Shown here: positions 1-7,380 of the stretch, one piece after another
How the letters are laid out: each line of letters begins with the position of its first letter
How positions within the stretch are numbered: position 1 is the first letter of the stretch
Program-made: the position numbers and the translations under genes
Source of the DNA: Janthinobacterium sp. 1_2014MBL_MicDiv
GTDB lineage: Bacteria; Pseudomonadota; Gammaproteobacteria; Burkholderiales; Burkholderiaceae_D
Direction of reading: 5' to 3'
Assembly: GCF_001865675.1 (NCBI RefSeq)
Contig: NZ_CP011319.1
Coordinates: 6,076,001-6,140,000, forward strand
Length of the DNA stretch: 64,000 bases
The notes under the pieces: model-generated
What the model was told of the DNA's origin: nothing
Databases searched by the model: none
Seen by the model: only the letters and a program-made list of their open reading frames with translations

Positions 1-1278
1 GTAGGGCCAGGTGCGCATGCCTACTTCGCGCAGGGTGGAATTGATGGTCCAGTAGGCATGCGGAGCAAAGAACGGCGACGTCGATTGCACCACCATCAAG
101 CCCTTGGCCGCCAGGTGCTTCTTCACCAGGTCGTAGAACGGCACGGAATACAGTTTACCGAGCGCGAAGCTGGACGGATCGGGGAAATCGACGATGGCCG
201 CGTCGAACATATCCTGGTTGTTGCGCAGCCAGACGGCGGCATCCGCATTGACGACGGTGACGCGCTTGTCGGAGAACGAGCGATTATTCAGCTTGGCCAG
301 TTCCGGGCGCGTGGTAAACGCGGCCGTCATGGCAGGATCGAGGTCCACCACGGTGACGTGTTCGATCTGTGGATAACGGAGGATTTCGCGCAGCGCCAGG
401 CCGTCGCCGCCGCCCAGCACCAGCACGCGGCGCGCCCACGGCAACGCTTCCATCACGGGATGCACGAGCGCCTCATGGTAGCGGTATTCGTCGCGCGAGG
501 AGAACTGCAGGTTGCCGTTGATGTACAGGCGCGTATCGTCCTTCCAGCGCGTGATCACCAGGCGCTGGTAGGGCGTGGTGGTGGAATACACGATCTGGTC
601 GCCGAACAGCCCGTGTTCGCCCCAGGCCACCATGCGGTCCGACATGGCGAATCCGGCGACCAGCAGCAGCATCACGGCGCAGGCGCGCAGGAAGCGGCCC
701 GTCAGGTTCTTCAGCTCCGCGCGGAACACGTAAATCGTCCACAAGCCCACGCCCACGTTGAGCATGCCGAACAAGAATCCCGTGCGCACCAGGCCCAGAT
801 AGGGCGACAGCACCAGCGGAAACAGCAAGGAGACGGCCAGCGCGCCCAGGTAATCGAAGGTCAGCACGCGGCTGACCAGTTCAGAAAACTCCGTCTGGCG
901 CGAATTCAAGGCGCGCATCACCAGCGGCACTTCCATGCCGACCAGTGCGCCGATCAGGAACACCATCACATACAATAAGGTACGAAACGGCGCCGCCATC
1001 CATGAGAAGGTCATGAACAGGATGGCGGCCGACAGGCCGCCGATCAGCCCCACGGCCATCTCGATGTCGACGAAGCGCGAGAGTACGTCCTCGTCCTTCA
1101 CATACTTTGAAAAGTGAGCACCCACACCCATGGCAAACAAGTAACAGCCGATGATGGTGGAAAACTGCAGGATGGAGTCGCCGAGCAGGTAGCTGGACAT
1201 GGCGCCGGCGATCAGCTCATAGGCGAGGCCGCAGGAGGCGACCACGAAGACGGACAAAATCAGAATCTTTTTGTTCAT
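1..1278 (-). CDS. speE: membrane-anchored polyamine aminopropyltransferase (spermidine synthase), 3' end off the window
   Basis: I translated the minus strand directly; the frame is open from the ATG at 1278 to the left edge, so the C-terminus is missing. The first ~210 residues form about six or seven hydrophobic helices, starting MNKKILILSVFVVASCGLAY. They are followed by a soluble Rossmann methyltransferase-like domain containing VLGGGDGLALREILRYP, the decarboxylated-AdoMet-binding glycine motif of spermidine synthases. This membrane-domain plus SpeE arrangement is a known subtype of aminopropyltransferase, which moves the aminopropyl group from decarboxylated AdoMet to putrescine or a related amine. 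An AdoMet decarboxylase gene lies 3.2 kb away (4512-4883), which supports the polyamine role. The gene is divergent from the DUF350-SPFH-DUF4178 operon across a 109-bp gap. The true amine substrate is not deducible. Confidence 0.9.
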   Translation of the reverse strand, partial: MNKKILILSVFVVASCGLAYELIAGAMSSYLLGDSILQFSTIIGCYLFAMGVGAHFSKYVKDEDVLSRFVDIEMAVGLIGGLSAAILFMTFSWMAAPFRTLLYVMVFLIGALVGMEVPLVMRALNSRQTEFSELVSRVLTFDYLGALAVSLLFPLVLSPYLGLVRTGFLFGMLNVGVGLWTIYVFRAELKNLTGRFLRACAVMLLLVAGFAMSDRMVAWGEHGLFGDQIVYSTTTPYQRLVITRWKDDTRLYINGNLQFSSRDEYRYHEALVHPVMEALPWARRVLVLGGGDGLALREILRYPQIEHVTVVDLDPAMTAAFTTRPELAKLNNRSFSDKRVTVVNADAAVWLRNNQDMFDAAIVDFPDPSSFALGKLYSVPFYDLVKKHLAAKGLMVVQSTSPFFAPHAYWTINSTLREVGMRTWPY

Positions 1279-1387
1279 GGGGCTTTTTTTGTTCTAATAT
1301 GCTTTGACGTTATTAACTTGCTCATGCGTTGCTCGCCTCGGCCTTGATCTGCCGTGGCCGCAACGCGCGGCCACCACGAGGAATGCC

Positions 1388-1774
1388 GTGCCCGACATCC
1401 TAAACTATCTGATCCATCTTTTACTGGCCGCCGCGCTGCTGATTGTATTTTTTGTCATCTACACGCGCGTCACGCCGTATAACGAAGTGCTGCTGATCCG
1501 CCAGGGCAACCAGGCGGCGGCCCTGTCGCTGGGCGGCGCCATGCTGGGCTTTTCCGCCACCATCGCCTCGTCGCTGATGCACACGGCCGACTACCAGCAA
1601 TTCTTCGCCTGGGCTTTCGGCGCCATGGTGGTGCAATTGCTGGCCTATGTGGTCACCACGCGGCTGCTGCGCATGTCGAAGGATCAGATCGAATCGAACA
1701 ACAGCGCCTTTGGCGGCCTGCTGGCGGCCATTTCCCTGTCGATCGGCGCCATCAACGCCGCCTGTATTTCCTGA
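1388..1774 (+). CDS. DUF350 family inner-membrane protein (YjfL-like)
   Basis: This is a 128-residue protein starting at GTG 1388 (VPDILNYLIHLLL), chosen because AGGA lies five bases upstream; an upstream extension in the same frame has no ribosome site. It has four hydrophobic segments (roughly residues 5-25, 45-65, 75-95, 105-125) and small, glycine-rich helix faces, matching the DUF350 membrane family. E. coli YjfL belongs to that family and sits in an operon with a PspA paralogue and a glutathionylspermidine-synthase-like enzyme. Here it opens a plus-strand run with SPFH-SHOCT and DUF4178 genes and lies back to back with a spermidine synthase. Its biochemical role is unknown; a membrane partner of the SPFH protein is my inference. 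Confidence 0.85.
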   Translation: MPDILNYLIHLLLAAALLIVFFVIYTRVTPYNEVLLIRQGNQAAALSLGGAMLGFSATIASSLMHTADYQQFFAWAFGAMVVQLLAYVVTTRLLRMSKDQIESNNSAFGGLLAAISLSIGAINAACIS

Positions 1775-1806
1775 CACCGGCTTCAACTTATTCAAGGACA
1801 TCCATC

Positions 1807-2847
1807 ATGAGCCTCGGCAGCTTTATCAAGAAGCAGTTTATCGACGTACTGCAGTGGAACGAAGAAACGGAGGGCGTGCTGGCCTGGCGTTTCCCGATGC
1901 AGGATTTCGAGATCCAGAACGGCGCCATCCTGAATGTGCGCGAATCGCAGGTAGCCGTCTTCGTCAATGAAGGCAAGATCGCCGACGTCTTCGGCCCCGG
2001 CACGCACAAGCTGACGACGCAGACCTTGCCGCTGCTGACCAACCTGAAAAACTGGGACAAGCTGTTCGATTCGCCGTTCAAGTCGGACGTGTATTACTTC
2101 AGCACCCGCGTGCAGACGGGCCGCAAGTGGGGCACGCCGCAGCCGATCACCATCCGCGACAAGGATTTCGACATGATCCGCGTGCGCGCCTTCGGCATGT
2201 ACTCGTACCGCATCGCCGACGCGCGCACCTTCTTCACGGAAATCAGCGGCACGCGCGAGGTCTACACGCGCGACGAAGTGGAAGACCAATTGCGCGGCAT
2301 CCTGATGTCGAGCATGGCCAGTTCGCTGGGCGGCGCCAATGTGCCCTTCCTCGACATGGCGGCCAACCAGGCGCTGATGGCGCAGGAAGTCAAGGACGGC
2401 CTGGCGCAGGCGTTTGCCCGCTATGGCGTGGGCCTCGACGAATTCAACGTGGCCAGCATCAGCCTGCCCGAGGAATTGCAGGCGGCGCTCGACGAGCGCA
2501 TCTCGGCCGGCATGAAGGGCGGCCTGGGCGCCGACAAGATGAGTGGCTATACCAAGTTCCAGGTGGCGAACGCAATCCCGCTGGCGGCGCAGAACGAAGG
2601 CGGCATGGCCGGCATCGGCGCCGGTCTCGGCGCCGGGCTGTCGATCGGCCAGGTGATGGCGCAAAGCATGGGCGGCGCGCTGCAGCAGCCGGCCCCTACA
2701 CCGGCTCCGGCGGCGCCACCCGCGCCCGCGGAAGAACCGATCGAGGCGCGCCTGGAAAAACTCAAGGGCCTGCTCGACAAGGGACTGATTTCGCCGGCCG
2801 ACTACGACGGCGCCAAGGCTGAACTGCTGAAAAAACTGATCGGCTAA
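1807..2847 (+). CDS. SPFH/band-7 domain protein with C-terminal SHOCT module
   Basis: This 346-residue protein has no signal peptide. Residues ~15-240 resemble the virion-core/YdjI-type SPFH (band 7) family: an N-terminal FIKKQFIDVLQW segment, then a beta-rich SPFH core and a helical region. A Gly/Ala-rich stretch and a Pro/Ala linker (about 285-315) follow. The last ~30 residues, ARLEKLKGLLDKGLISPADY..., are a SHOCT motif, a short helical module often found at the ends of membrane-associated proteins. SPFH proteins oligomerise on membranes. The gene lies 32 bp after DUF350 and 10 bp before DUF4178, so co-transcription is likely. A scaffold organising the DUF350 and spermidine-synthase membrane proteins is inference from context. 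Confidence 0.88.
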   Translation: MSLGSFIKKQFIDVLQWNEETEGVLAWRFPMQDFEIQNGAILNVRESQVAVFVNEGKIADVFGPGTHKLTTQTLPLLTNLKNWDKLFDSPFKSDVYYFSTRVQTGRKWGTPQPITIRDKDFDMIRVRAFGMYSYRIADARTFFTEISGTREVYTRDEVEDQLRGILMSSMASSLGGANVPFLDMAANQALMAQEVKDGLAQAFARYGVGLDEFNVASISLPEELQAALDERISAGMKGGLGADKMSGYTKFQVANAIPLAAQNEGGMAGIGAGLGAGLSIGQVMAQSMGGALQQPAPTPAPAAPPAPAEEPIEARLEKLKGLLDKGLISPADYDGAKAELLKKLIG

Positions 2848-2857
2848 GCGCGACTGC

Positions 2858-4321
2858 ATGCAAACTGTTTCCTGTCCCAGCTGCGGCGCGGAAGTCCATT
2901 TCCGCTCGCACGCTTCCGTGCTCGCCGTGTGCGAGTACTGCCACAGCACCATCCTGAAGGACGCCGACGCGGTCAAGGATCTGGGCAAGATGTCGGCCGT
3001 CCTCGAAGACTACTCGCCGATCCAGATCGGCACGGCCGGCGTGCACGATGGCCTGCATTTCACCATCGTCGGGCGCATCCAGCAGCGCTACAGCGCCGGC
3101 ACGTGGAATGAATGGTATGTGCTGTTCGACGACGCCAGCACGGCCTGGCTGGGCGACTCGTCCGGCCTGTACACCTTGACGCGCGAACGCCGCACGCAGG
3201 AAGCCCTGCCTGCCTTTGCCGAGCTGGCGCCAGGCAGGCGCTACACGATCTGCGGCGAGCCCTATACGGCGGCCGAGATGCGCAACGCCGAGTGCATCGC
3301 GGGCCAGGGCGAGCTGCCGTTCAAGGTGGGCGCCGGCTGGCGCATCCAGGTGGCCGATTTCCGCAACTATGGCAGCTTCGTCACGCTCGATTACACGGAT
3401 GGCCCGCAGCCGGTGGTCTACATGGGCGTCGCCGTCACCCTGGAAGGCTTGCAGTGCCAGCTGCTGCGCGATGAGGACGCCATCGCCAAAAGCGCCGGCA
3501 AATACCGCGGCAAGCTCGATGCGCTCGATTGCCCGTCCTGCGGCAGCGGCATCCGCTACGTCCCTGGCGCGGCGGCGCAGCTGGTGTGCCCTGCCTGCCA
3601 CGCACGGCTCGATGCCAGCGGTCCGGAAGCGCAGGTGCTGGCCATCGGCAGGCAGGTGCACGACAACGTCGACATCACGCTGGAGCTGGGCGCCAGCGCG
3701 AAGATCAACAATATCGACTTCACGGTCATCGGCATGATGCGCCGCGCCGACGACGAAGGCAGCGAGTGGAATGAGTACCTGCTGTACGGCGCACGCGCCG
3801 GCTTCTTCTGGCTGGTGGAGACCGATGACGGCTGGTCGCGTTCGCACGTGCTGCCGAACTGGCCCACCTGGGCCTCCCTGGACGCGGAACAATGCACGCT
3901 CGATGGCGCCACGTATGCGAAACTGTACGACTATGGCTCGCAAGTGGTGTATGCGGCCGGCGCCTTCAACTGGAGGGTGGCCGTGGGCGACAGCACGCAT
4001 GTGTTTGAATTCGAACAGGGGCAGACAAAGCTGGCGGCGGAAGTCACCGGCGAGGAAATGACCTGGTCGCGCTCCGCGCCCGTCGCCTATGACCAGATGG
4101 CAGCCTGGTTCGGCGCCGCCTTCCATGGCGGCAGCAAGGTGCAAAATACCAAGCTCAGTCACCGTGGCATCGCCAAGATCTTCATCATCATCATCCTGGT
4201 CCTGAATGCGATTCCCCTGTTCGTCTCGTTTTCCAGCACCTTGATGTGGAGCTTGCTGGCTTGCCTGGCGCTGTTCCTGCCAGCCGCTTTCCTCGACAAG
4301 AATACAAAGAATCCCCCATGA
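2858..4321 (+). CDS. DUF4178 protein with two zinc ribbons and C-terminal membrane segments
   Basis: This 487-residue protein starts with a zinc ribbon (C6-P-S-C9 ... C25-E-Y-C28). It then has a first DUF4178-like beta domain (about 55-210, with NEWYVLFDD), a second zinc ribbon (CPSCGSGIRY...CPACHARL, about 224-250) and a second DUF4178-like domain with the parallel motif WNEYLLYG. Two hydrophobic stretches sit near the C-terminus (about 432-480). The internal duplication of ribbon plus DUF4178 is visible by eye. The family is recurrently encoded next to SPFH, DUF350 and spermidine-synthase genes, as here, but has no assigned activity. Its stop overlaps the start of the next small gene (ATGA). 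Confidence 0.87.
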   Translation: MQTVSCPSCGAEVHFRSHASVLAVCEYCHSTILKDADAVKDLGKMSAVLEDYSPIQIGTAGVHDGLHFTIVGRIQQRYSAGTWNEWYVLFDDASTAWLGDSSGLYTLTRERRTQEALPAFAELAPGRRYTICGEPYTAAEMRNAECIAGQGELPFKVGAGWRIQVADFRNYGSFVTLDYTDGPQPVVYMGVAVTLEGLQCQLLRDEDAIAKSAGKYRGKLDALDCPSCGSGIRYVPGAAAQLVCPACHARLDASGPEAQVLAIGRQVHDNVDITLELGASAKINNIDFTVIGMMRRADDEGSEWNEYLLYGARAGFFWLVETDDGWSRSHVLPNWPTWASLDAEQCTLDGATYAKLYDYGSQVVYAAGAFNWRVAVGDSTHVFEFEQGQTKLAAEVTGEEMTWSRSAPVAYDQMAAWFGAAFHGGSKVQNTKLSHRGIAKIFIIIILVLNAIPLFVSFSSTLMWSLLACLALFLPAAFLDKNTKNPP

Positions 4322-4509
4322 GCAAATACGTGATTTATGCCTTGATGGTGACGTTTTCCGTCACGGCCACCAACTGGGTGCGCATGTTCACGCTGGCCGG
4401 CAGCGGCATGCGCAGCACCGGCACACACAGCGGCAGCAGCTGGAGCTCGCGCACGGGCAGCGGCGGCGGCAGCTATGGCGGCGGCTCGAGCGGCGGCAGC
4501 CACAAATAA
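4318..4509 (+). CDS. 63-residue membrane peptide with Ser/Gly-rich tail
   Basis: The ATG overlaps the DUF4178 stop (ATGA), and the stop lies two bases before speD, so this gene is locked into the operon. The protein has one N-terminal hydrophobic segment (YVIYALMVTFSVTATNW) followed by a low-complexity tail of Ser, Gly and Thr (GSSWSSRTGSGGGSYGGGSSGGSHK). No enzyme motif is visible. A tail-anchored or secreted structural peptide is possible. Translational coupling on both sides argues that it is a real gene and not a chance open frame. Confidence 0.7.
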   Translation: MSKYVIYALMVTFSVTATNWVRMFTLAGSGMRSTGTHSGSSWSSRTGSGGGSYGGGSSGGSHK

Positions 4510-4511
4510 GC

Positions 4512-4883
4512 ATGGCAGAGACACCGCATCTGCCCCTGGGCACCCATCTGCTGGCCGACCTGTCGGGCATTTCCGCTGACCGCCTGCGCGACTGCGACGC
4601 GCTCGAACGCCTGCTGCGGCAAGCGGCCGTCACGGCCGGCGCGCAGGTGCTGCACAGCCATTTCCACAGCTTTGGCGCGGGCCAGGGCGTCACGGGCGTG
4701 GTGCTGCTGGCCGAATCGCACATTTCGCTGCATACCTGGCCCGAAGTCGGCTTTGCCGCCGTGGACATCTTCATGTGCGGCGCGGCCCGGCCGCAACTGG
4801 CGCTCGACGTCGTCAAGGAGGCGCTGCAGGCGGCGCAGTGCCAGCTGCAGTCCGTGCGCCGCGCGCCACCGGGCCAGGCCTAG
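4512..4883 (+). CDS. speD: S-adenosylmethionine decarboxylase proenzyme
   Basis: This 123-residue class-1b (Thermotoga-type) AdoMet decarboxylase self-cleaves to make its pyruvoyl cofactor. The cleavage motif ESHISLHTWPE is intact, with E68-S69 as the processing site, S69 becoming the pyruvoyl group, H74 in the conserved position and the catalytic Cys at about 89 (FMCGA). The product, decarboxylated AdoMet, is the aminopropyl donor for spermidine synthase, which is encoded at the other end of this cluster on the opposite strand. The spacing to the preceding small gene is two bases, so translation is probably coupled. Confidence 0.95.
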   Translation: MAETPHLPLGTHLLADLSGISADRLRDCDALERLLRQAAVTAGAQVLHSHFHSFGAGQGVTGVVLLAESHISLHTWPEVGFAAVDIFMCGAARPQLALDVVKEALQAAQCQLQSVRRAPPGQA

Positions 4884-4946
4884 GCTCGCTGGTGCATCGC
4901 GTGGGGATCGCTTACACTGTCGGCTGATCCTCCAACCGTGACTCCC

Positions 4947-5501
4947 ATGCGCCGTTCCGCCTTCCTTGCCCTGCCACTGCTGCTGCTGGTCTCCGCCTGC
5001 AACGATTACACGGCGCCCAGCCTGTACCAGGCCACCACGCCCGAATGCAAGACGTGGACGGAAGGTTCGCGCTTCGAACTGCCACGCGGTATCAGCGTGT
5101 ATGCGACGCCCCCCGTCACGCTGAAGGAAGGCGGCACGGAACTGGCGCTGATCTTCACCTTGCCCGTCGGCACCCAGGCCAGCTTCACGCGCCTGTCCTT
5201 CCTGCTGGAAGAGCCGCACCAGCCGCCGTTCGCCGAGGCGAAGGTGCTGACCATCTACCAGCGCGGCATGAACCAGAAGGCGGAAATCGTCGACGTCATC
5301 GAAAAACTGCCCATCATGTTTTCCGCCGTCGGCAACAGCAAGGAAACCCAGTGGCGGCTGCGCTTGCAGCTGCCGCGCCAGCTGCCGCAGCGCTTTGATT
5401 TATCGATGCCCGACATGCTCGTCGGCGGCAAGCGCTACCCGGTGCGCACATTTACCTACCGCTATTTCCCCGAACGCCAGGCCTACGGCATGTGCAGCTG
5501 A
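4947..5501 (+). CDS. predicted lipoprotein of unknown function
   Basis: The protein is 184 residues from ATG 4947 (MRRSAFLALPLLLLVSACND). A GTG at 4938 is an alternative start three codons earlier. The lipobox VSAC marks a lipoprotein signal peptide with lipidation at the Cys near residue 18. The mature part is beta-rich and contains two further Cys (TPECKTW and the terminal MCS). I do not recognise the family. It follows speD by 63 bp in the same direction and may belong to the same transcript, but no functional link can be shown. Confidence 0.72.
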   Translation: MRRSAFLALPLLLLVSACNDYTAPSLYQATTPECKTWTEGSRFELPRGISVYATPPVTLKEGGTELALIFTLPVGTQASFTRLSFLLEEPHQPPFAEAKVLTIYQRGMNQKAEIVDVIEKLPIMFSAVGNSKETQWRLRLQLPRQLPQRFDLSMPDMLVGGKRYPVRTFTYRYFPERQAYGMCS

Positions 5502-5565
5502 TGTTGACGCCGGCGCGCGCCGCTGGCACACTGGCGTTTTCCATCACACAACAGGAGTAGACAAC

Positions 5566-5604
5566 ATGCGCCATTCGGATACTGCCGTGCTGTCGGCTGC
5601 CTGA
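5566..5604 (+). CDS. possible 12-codon leader peptide
   Basis: A short frame encodes MRHSDTAVLSAA and is preceded by a strong AGGAG eight bases upstream. It lies in the gap between the lipoprotein gene and rsgA, ahead of several hairpins. It could be a leader peptide, the remnant of a lost gene, or coincidence. The ribosome site is the only positive evidence. Confidence 0.3.
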   Translation: MRHSDTAVLSAA

Positions 5605-5692
5605 TCACGATCGTTCCAGTCTGCAGTCATACTGCACTGACGCCGTTTTACCCCTGCGCGTGATCGCGTAGCCGACTTCCCTCTTCTTTCGT

Positions 5693-5748
5693 GCCAGTCA
5701 CTGACTGGCGGTGCCTGCACGCGCAGGCGATACGTCCGCACGCGGACG
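5693..5748 (+). other. three tandem hairpins in the rsgA leader
   Basis: Three consecutive hairpins precede rsgA. The first has arms GCCAGTCA/TGACTGGC (5693-5709). The second has GCCTGC/GCAGGC with loop ACGC (5713-5728). The third has CGTCCG/CGGACG with loop CACG (5733-5748). The last two resemble the paired hairpins of guanidine-II RNAs in shape, but their loops are not ACGR. The function is unknown. Confidence 0.4.
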
Positions 5749-5771
5749 ACAGAATACGGAATCACGCTACC

Positions 5772-6839
5772 ATGATCGCACTCGATTTTGCGCAACTACG
5801 CCCCATCGGACTGCAGCAGGCCATCGCCAGCGCAGCCGCCCAACTCGACACCCTCCCGCCCAGCACGCAGCTGATGCGCGTGAGCGCCGTGCACCGCGAC
5901 AGCCTCCTCGTGCACGATGGCTTGCAGGAAAACCCGGCGCAGATCCTGCCGCGCCTGCTACATGATCTGCAGGCACAAGACACCATCGTCGCCGTCGGCG
6001 ACTGGGTCGCCGCCGAACACGATGCGCACGGCATGCTGTGGATAACTGCGCGCTTATCCCCGCTCACGCAGATCGCCCGGCGTGGCAATGACGGCCGGCG
6101 CCAGCTATTGGCCTGCAATGTCGATACGGCCCTGCTGGTGATGGGACTGGACGCGGACTTCAACCCGCGCCGCCTGGAGCGCTATCTGGCCATCGTGCTG
6201 GCGGCCCAGGTCGCGCCCGTGGTGGTGCTGAGCAAGGCCGACGTGGCCGACGACGTGGCGGACAAGCTGGCCCTGCTCAAGCAGCGCCTGCCATCCCACG
6301 TGCCCCTGTTTGCCGTCGACACGCGCCATGCGTACGACGTGGCCATCCTGGAACCCTGGCTGGACCCGGGCCAGACCCTGGTGCTGCTCGGTTCATCGGG
6401 CGCCGGCAAGTCCAGCCTGACCAATACCCTGTGCATGGCGGAACAGGCAACCAGCGGCGTGCGCCATGGCGATGGCCGCGGCCGCCATACGACGACGGTC
6501 CGTTCCCTGCACCTGTGCGCCGGCGGCGCCTGCATCATCGATACGCCGGGCCTGCGCAGCTGGCAGGCCGACGCCGATGCGCAGACCCTGGCCGCCACCT
6601 TCGACGACATCGCGGCGCTGGCGGCAACATGCCAGTTCCGCGACTGCCGTCACGACCGCGAACCCGGTTGCGCCGTGCGCGGCGCCGTCGACGCGGACCG
6701 CCTGCGCAATTATCACAAGCTGCTGCGCGACGCGCACCGTAGCGAAGAGACACCGCTCGAGCGCATCGCCGCGCGCGCCAAGTGGAAGACGATATTGAAG
6801 GCGGGACAGGAAAGGAGCAGGCAGAAGCGCCAGGAATGA
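5772..6839 (+). CDS. rsgA: ribosome small-subunit-dependent GTPase A
   Basis: This 355-residue protein is a circularly permuted GTPase that checks late 30S subunit maturation. An N-terminal OB-like domain comes first. The GTPase motifs follow in permuted order: SKAD (G4, about residue 154), GSSGAGKSSL (P-loop, about 208-217) and DTPGL (G3, about 257). The C-terminal zinc knuckle CQFRDCRHDREPGC (about 287-300) completes the family signature. I chose ATG 5772 (MIALDFAQL) because the upstream extension runs through the leader hairpins. The length is normal for RsgA. It converges on the ATP synthase operon. Confidence 0.93.
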   Translation: MIALDFAQLRPIGLQQAIASAAAQLDTLPPSTQLMRVSAVHRDSLLVHDGLQENPAQILPRLLHDLQAQDTIVAVGDWVAAEHDAHGMLWITARLSPLTQIARRGNDGRRQLLACNVDTALLVMGLDADFNPRRLERYLAIVLAAQVAPVVVLSKADVADDVADKLALLKQRLPSHVPLFAVDTRHAYDVAILEPWLDPGQTLVLLGSSGAGKSSLTNTLCMAEQATSGVRHGDGRGRHTTTVRSLHLCAGGACIIDTPGLRSWQADADAQTLAATFDDIAALAATCQFRDCRHDREPGCAVRGAVDADRLRNYHKLLRDAHRSEETPLERIAARAKWKTILKAGQERSRQKRQE

Positions 6840-6851
6840 TCGTCAAAGCAT

Positions 6852-6876
6852 AAAAAAAGGCAGCCCGGAGGCTGCC
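6852..6876 (-). terminator. rho-independent terminator of the atp operon
   Basis: The hairpin GGCAGCC/GGCTGCC has a four-base loop. On the minus strand it is followed by seven T (the A-run at 6852-6858), directly downstream of atpC. On the plus strand only TTTCTT follows, so it may also act weakly for rsgA. Confidence 0.85.
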
Positions 6877-6898
6877 TTTCTTGCGCGGCGCAGATCGA

Positions 6899-7318
6899 TT
6901 AAATCTTGCGCAGCTTCTGGATCGCTGCCAGCTGCGCAATCGCGCTGGCCAGCTCGGCTTGCGCTTGCGCGTAGTCGATGCCCGAATCCTTGTTGTGGAT
7001 ATTTTCTTCCGCCAACTTCTTCGCTTCCAGCGCTTTCGCTTCGTCGAGGTCGTGACCGCGGATCGCGGTATCGGCCAGGACGGTCACGGTATCCGGTTGC
7101 ACTTCCAGAAGGCCGCCGGCAACGAAGACGAACTCTTCTTCAGCCTGGCCGACTACCTTGATGCGGACCGCGCCCGGACGGATGCGGGTAATCAAAGGCG
7201 TGTGGCGTGGGTAGATACCCAGCTCGCCCTGTTCACCCGGCAACGCGACGAATTCTGCTTCGCCTGAAAAAATCAGTTCTTCAGCGGAAACCACGTCAAC
7301 GTGAATTGTGTGTGCCAT
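6899..7318 (-). CDS. atpC: F1Fo ATP synthase epsilon subunit
   Basis: This 139-residue subunit starts MAHTIHVDVVSAEE and has the N-terminal beta-sandwich (GEQGELGIYPRHTPLIT) and a C-terminal helical hairpin (about 90-139). Epsilon joins gamma to the c-ring and can inhibit ATP hydrolysis. It is the last gene of the operon, 62 bp after atpD, with a hairpin between them. A strong terminator follows. Confidence 0.97.
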   Translation of the reverse strand: MAHTIHVDVVSAEELIFSGEAEFVALPGEQGELGIYPRHTPLITRIRPGAVRIKVVGQAEEEFVFVAGGLLEVQPDTVTVLADTAIRGHDLDEAKALEAKKLAEENIHNKDSGIDYAQAQAELASAIAQLAAIQKLRKI

Positions 7319-7339
7319 GTGTGTCCTATCGGGTTGAAG

Positions 7340-7365
7340 AACCCCGCCGTGTAACGGGCGGGGTT
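7340..7365 (-). other. intercistronic hairpin atpD/atpC
   Basis: The nine-base-pair stem AACCCCGCC/GGCGGGGTT with an eight-base loop lies between the atpD stop and the atpC start. There is no T-run, so it is more likely an RNA-stability or processing element than a terminator. Confidence 0.5.
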
Positions 7366-7380
7366 AGGCCCAGACTTAAC

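Noticed and set aside
5713..5748. Second guanidine-II-like hairpin pair upstream of rsgA
   Set aside because: The loops are ACGC/CACG and not ACGR, the closing pairs differ, and rsgA has no guanidine link.
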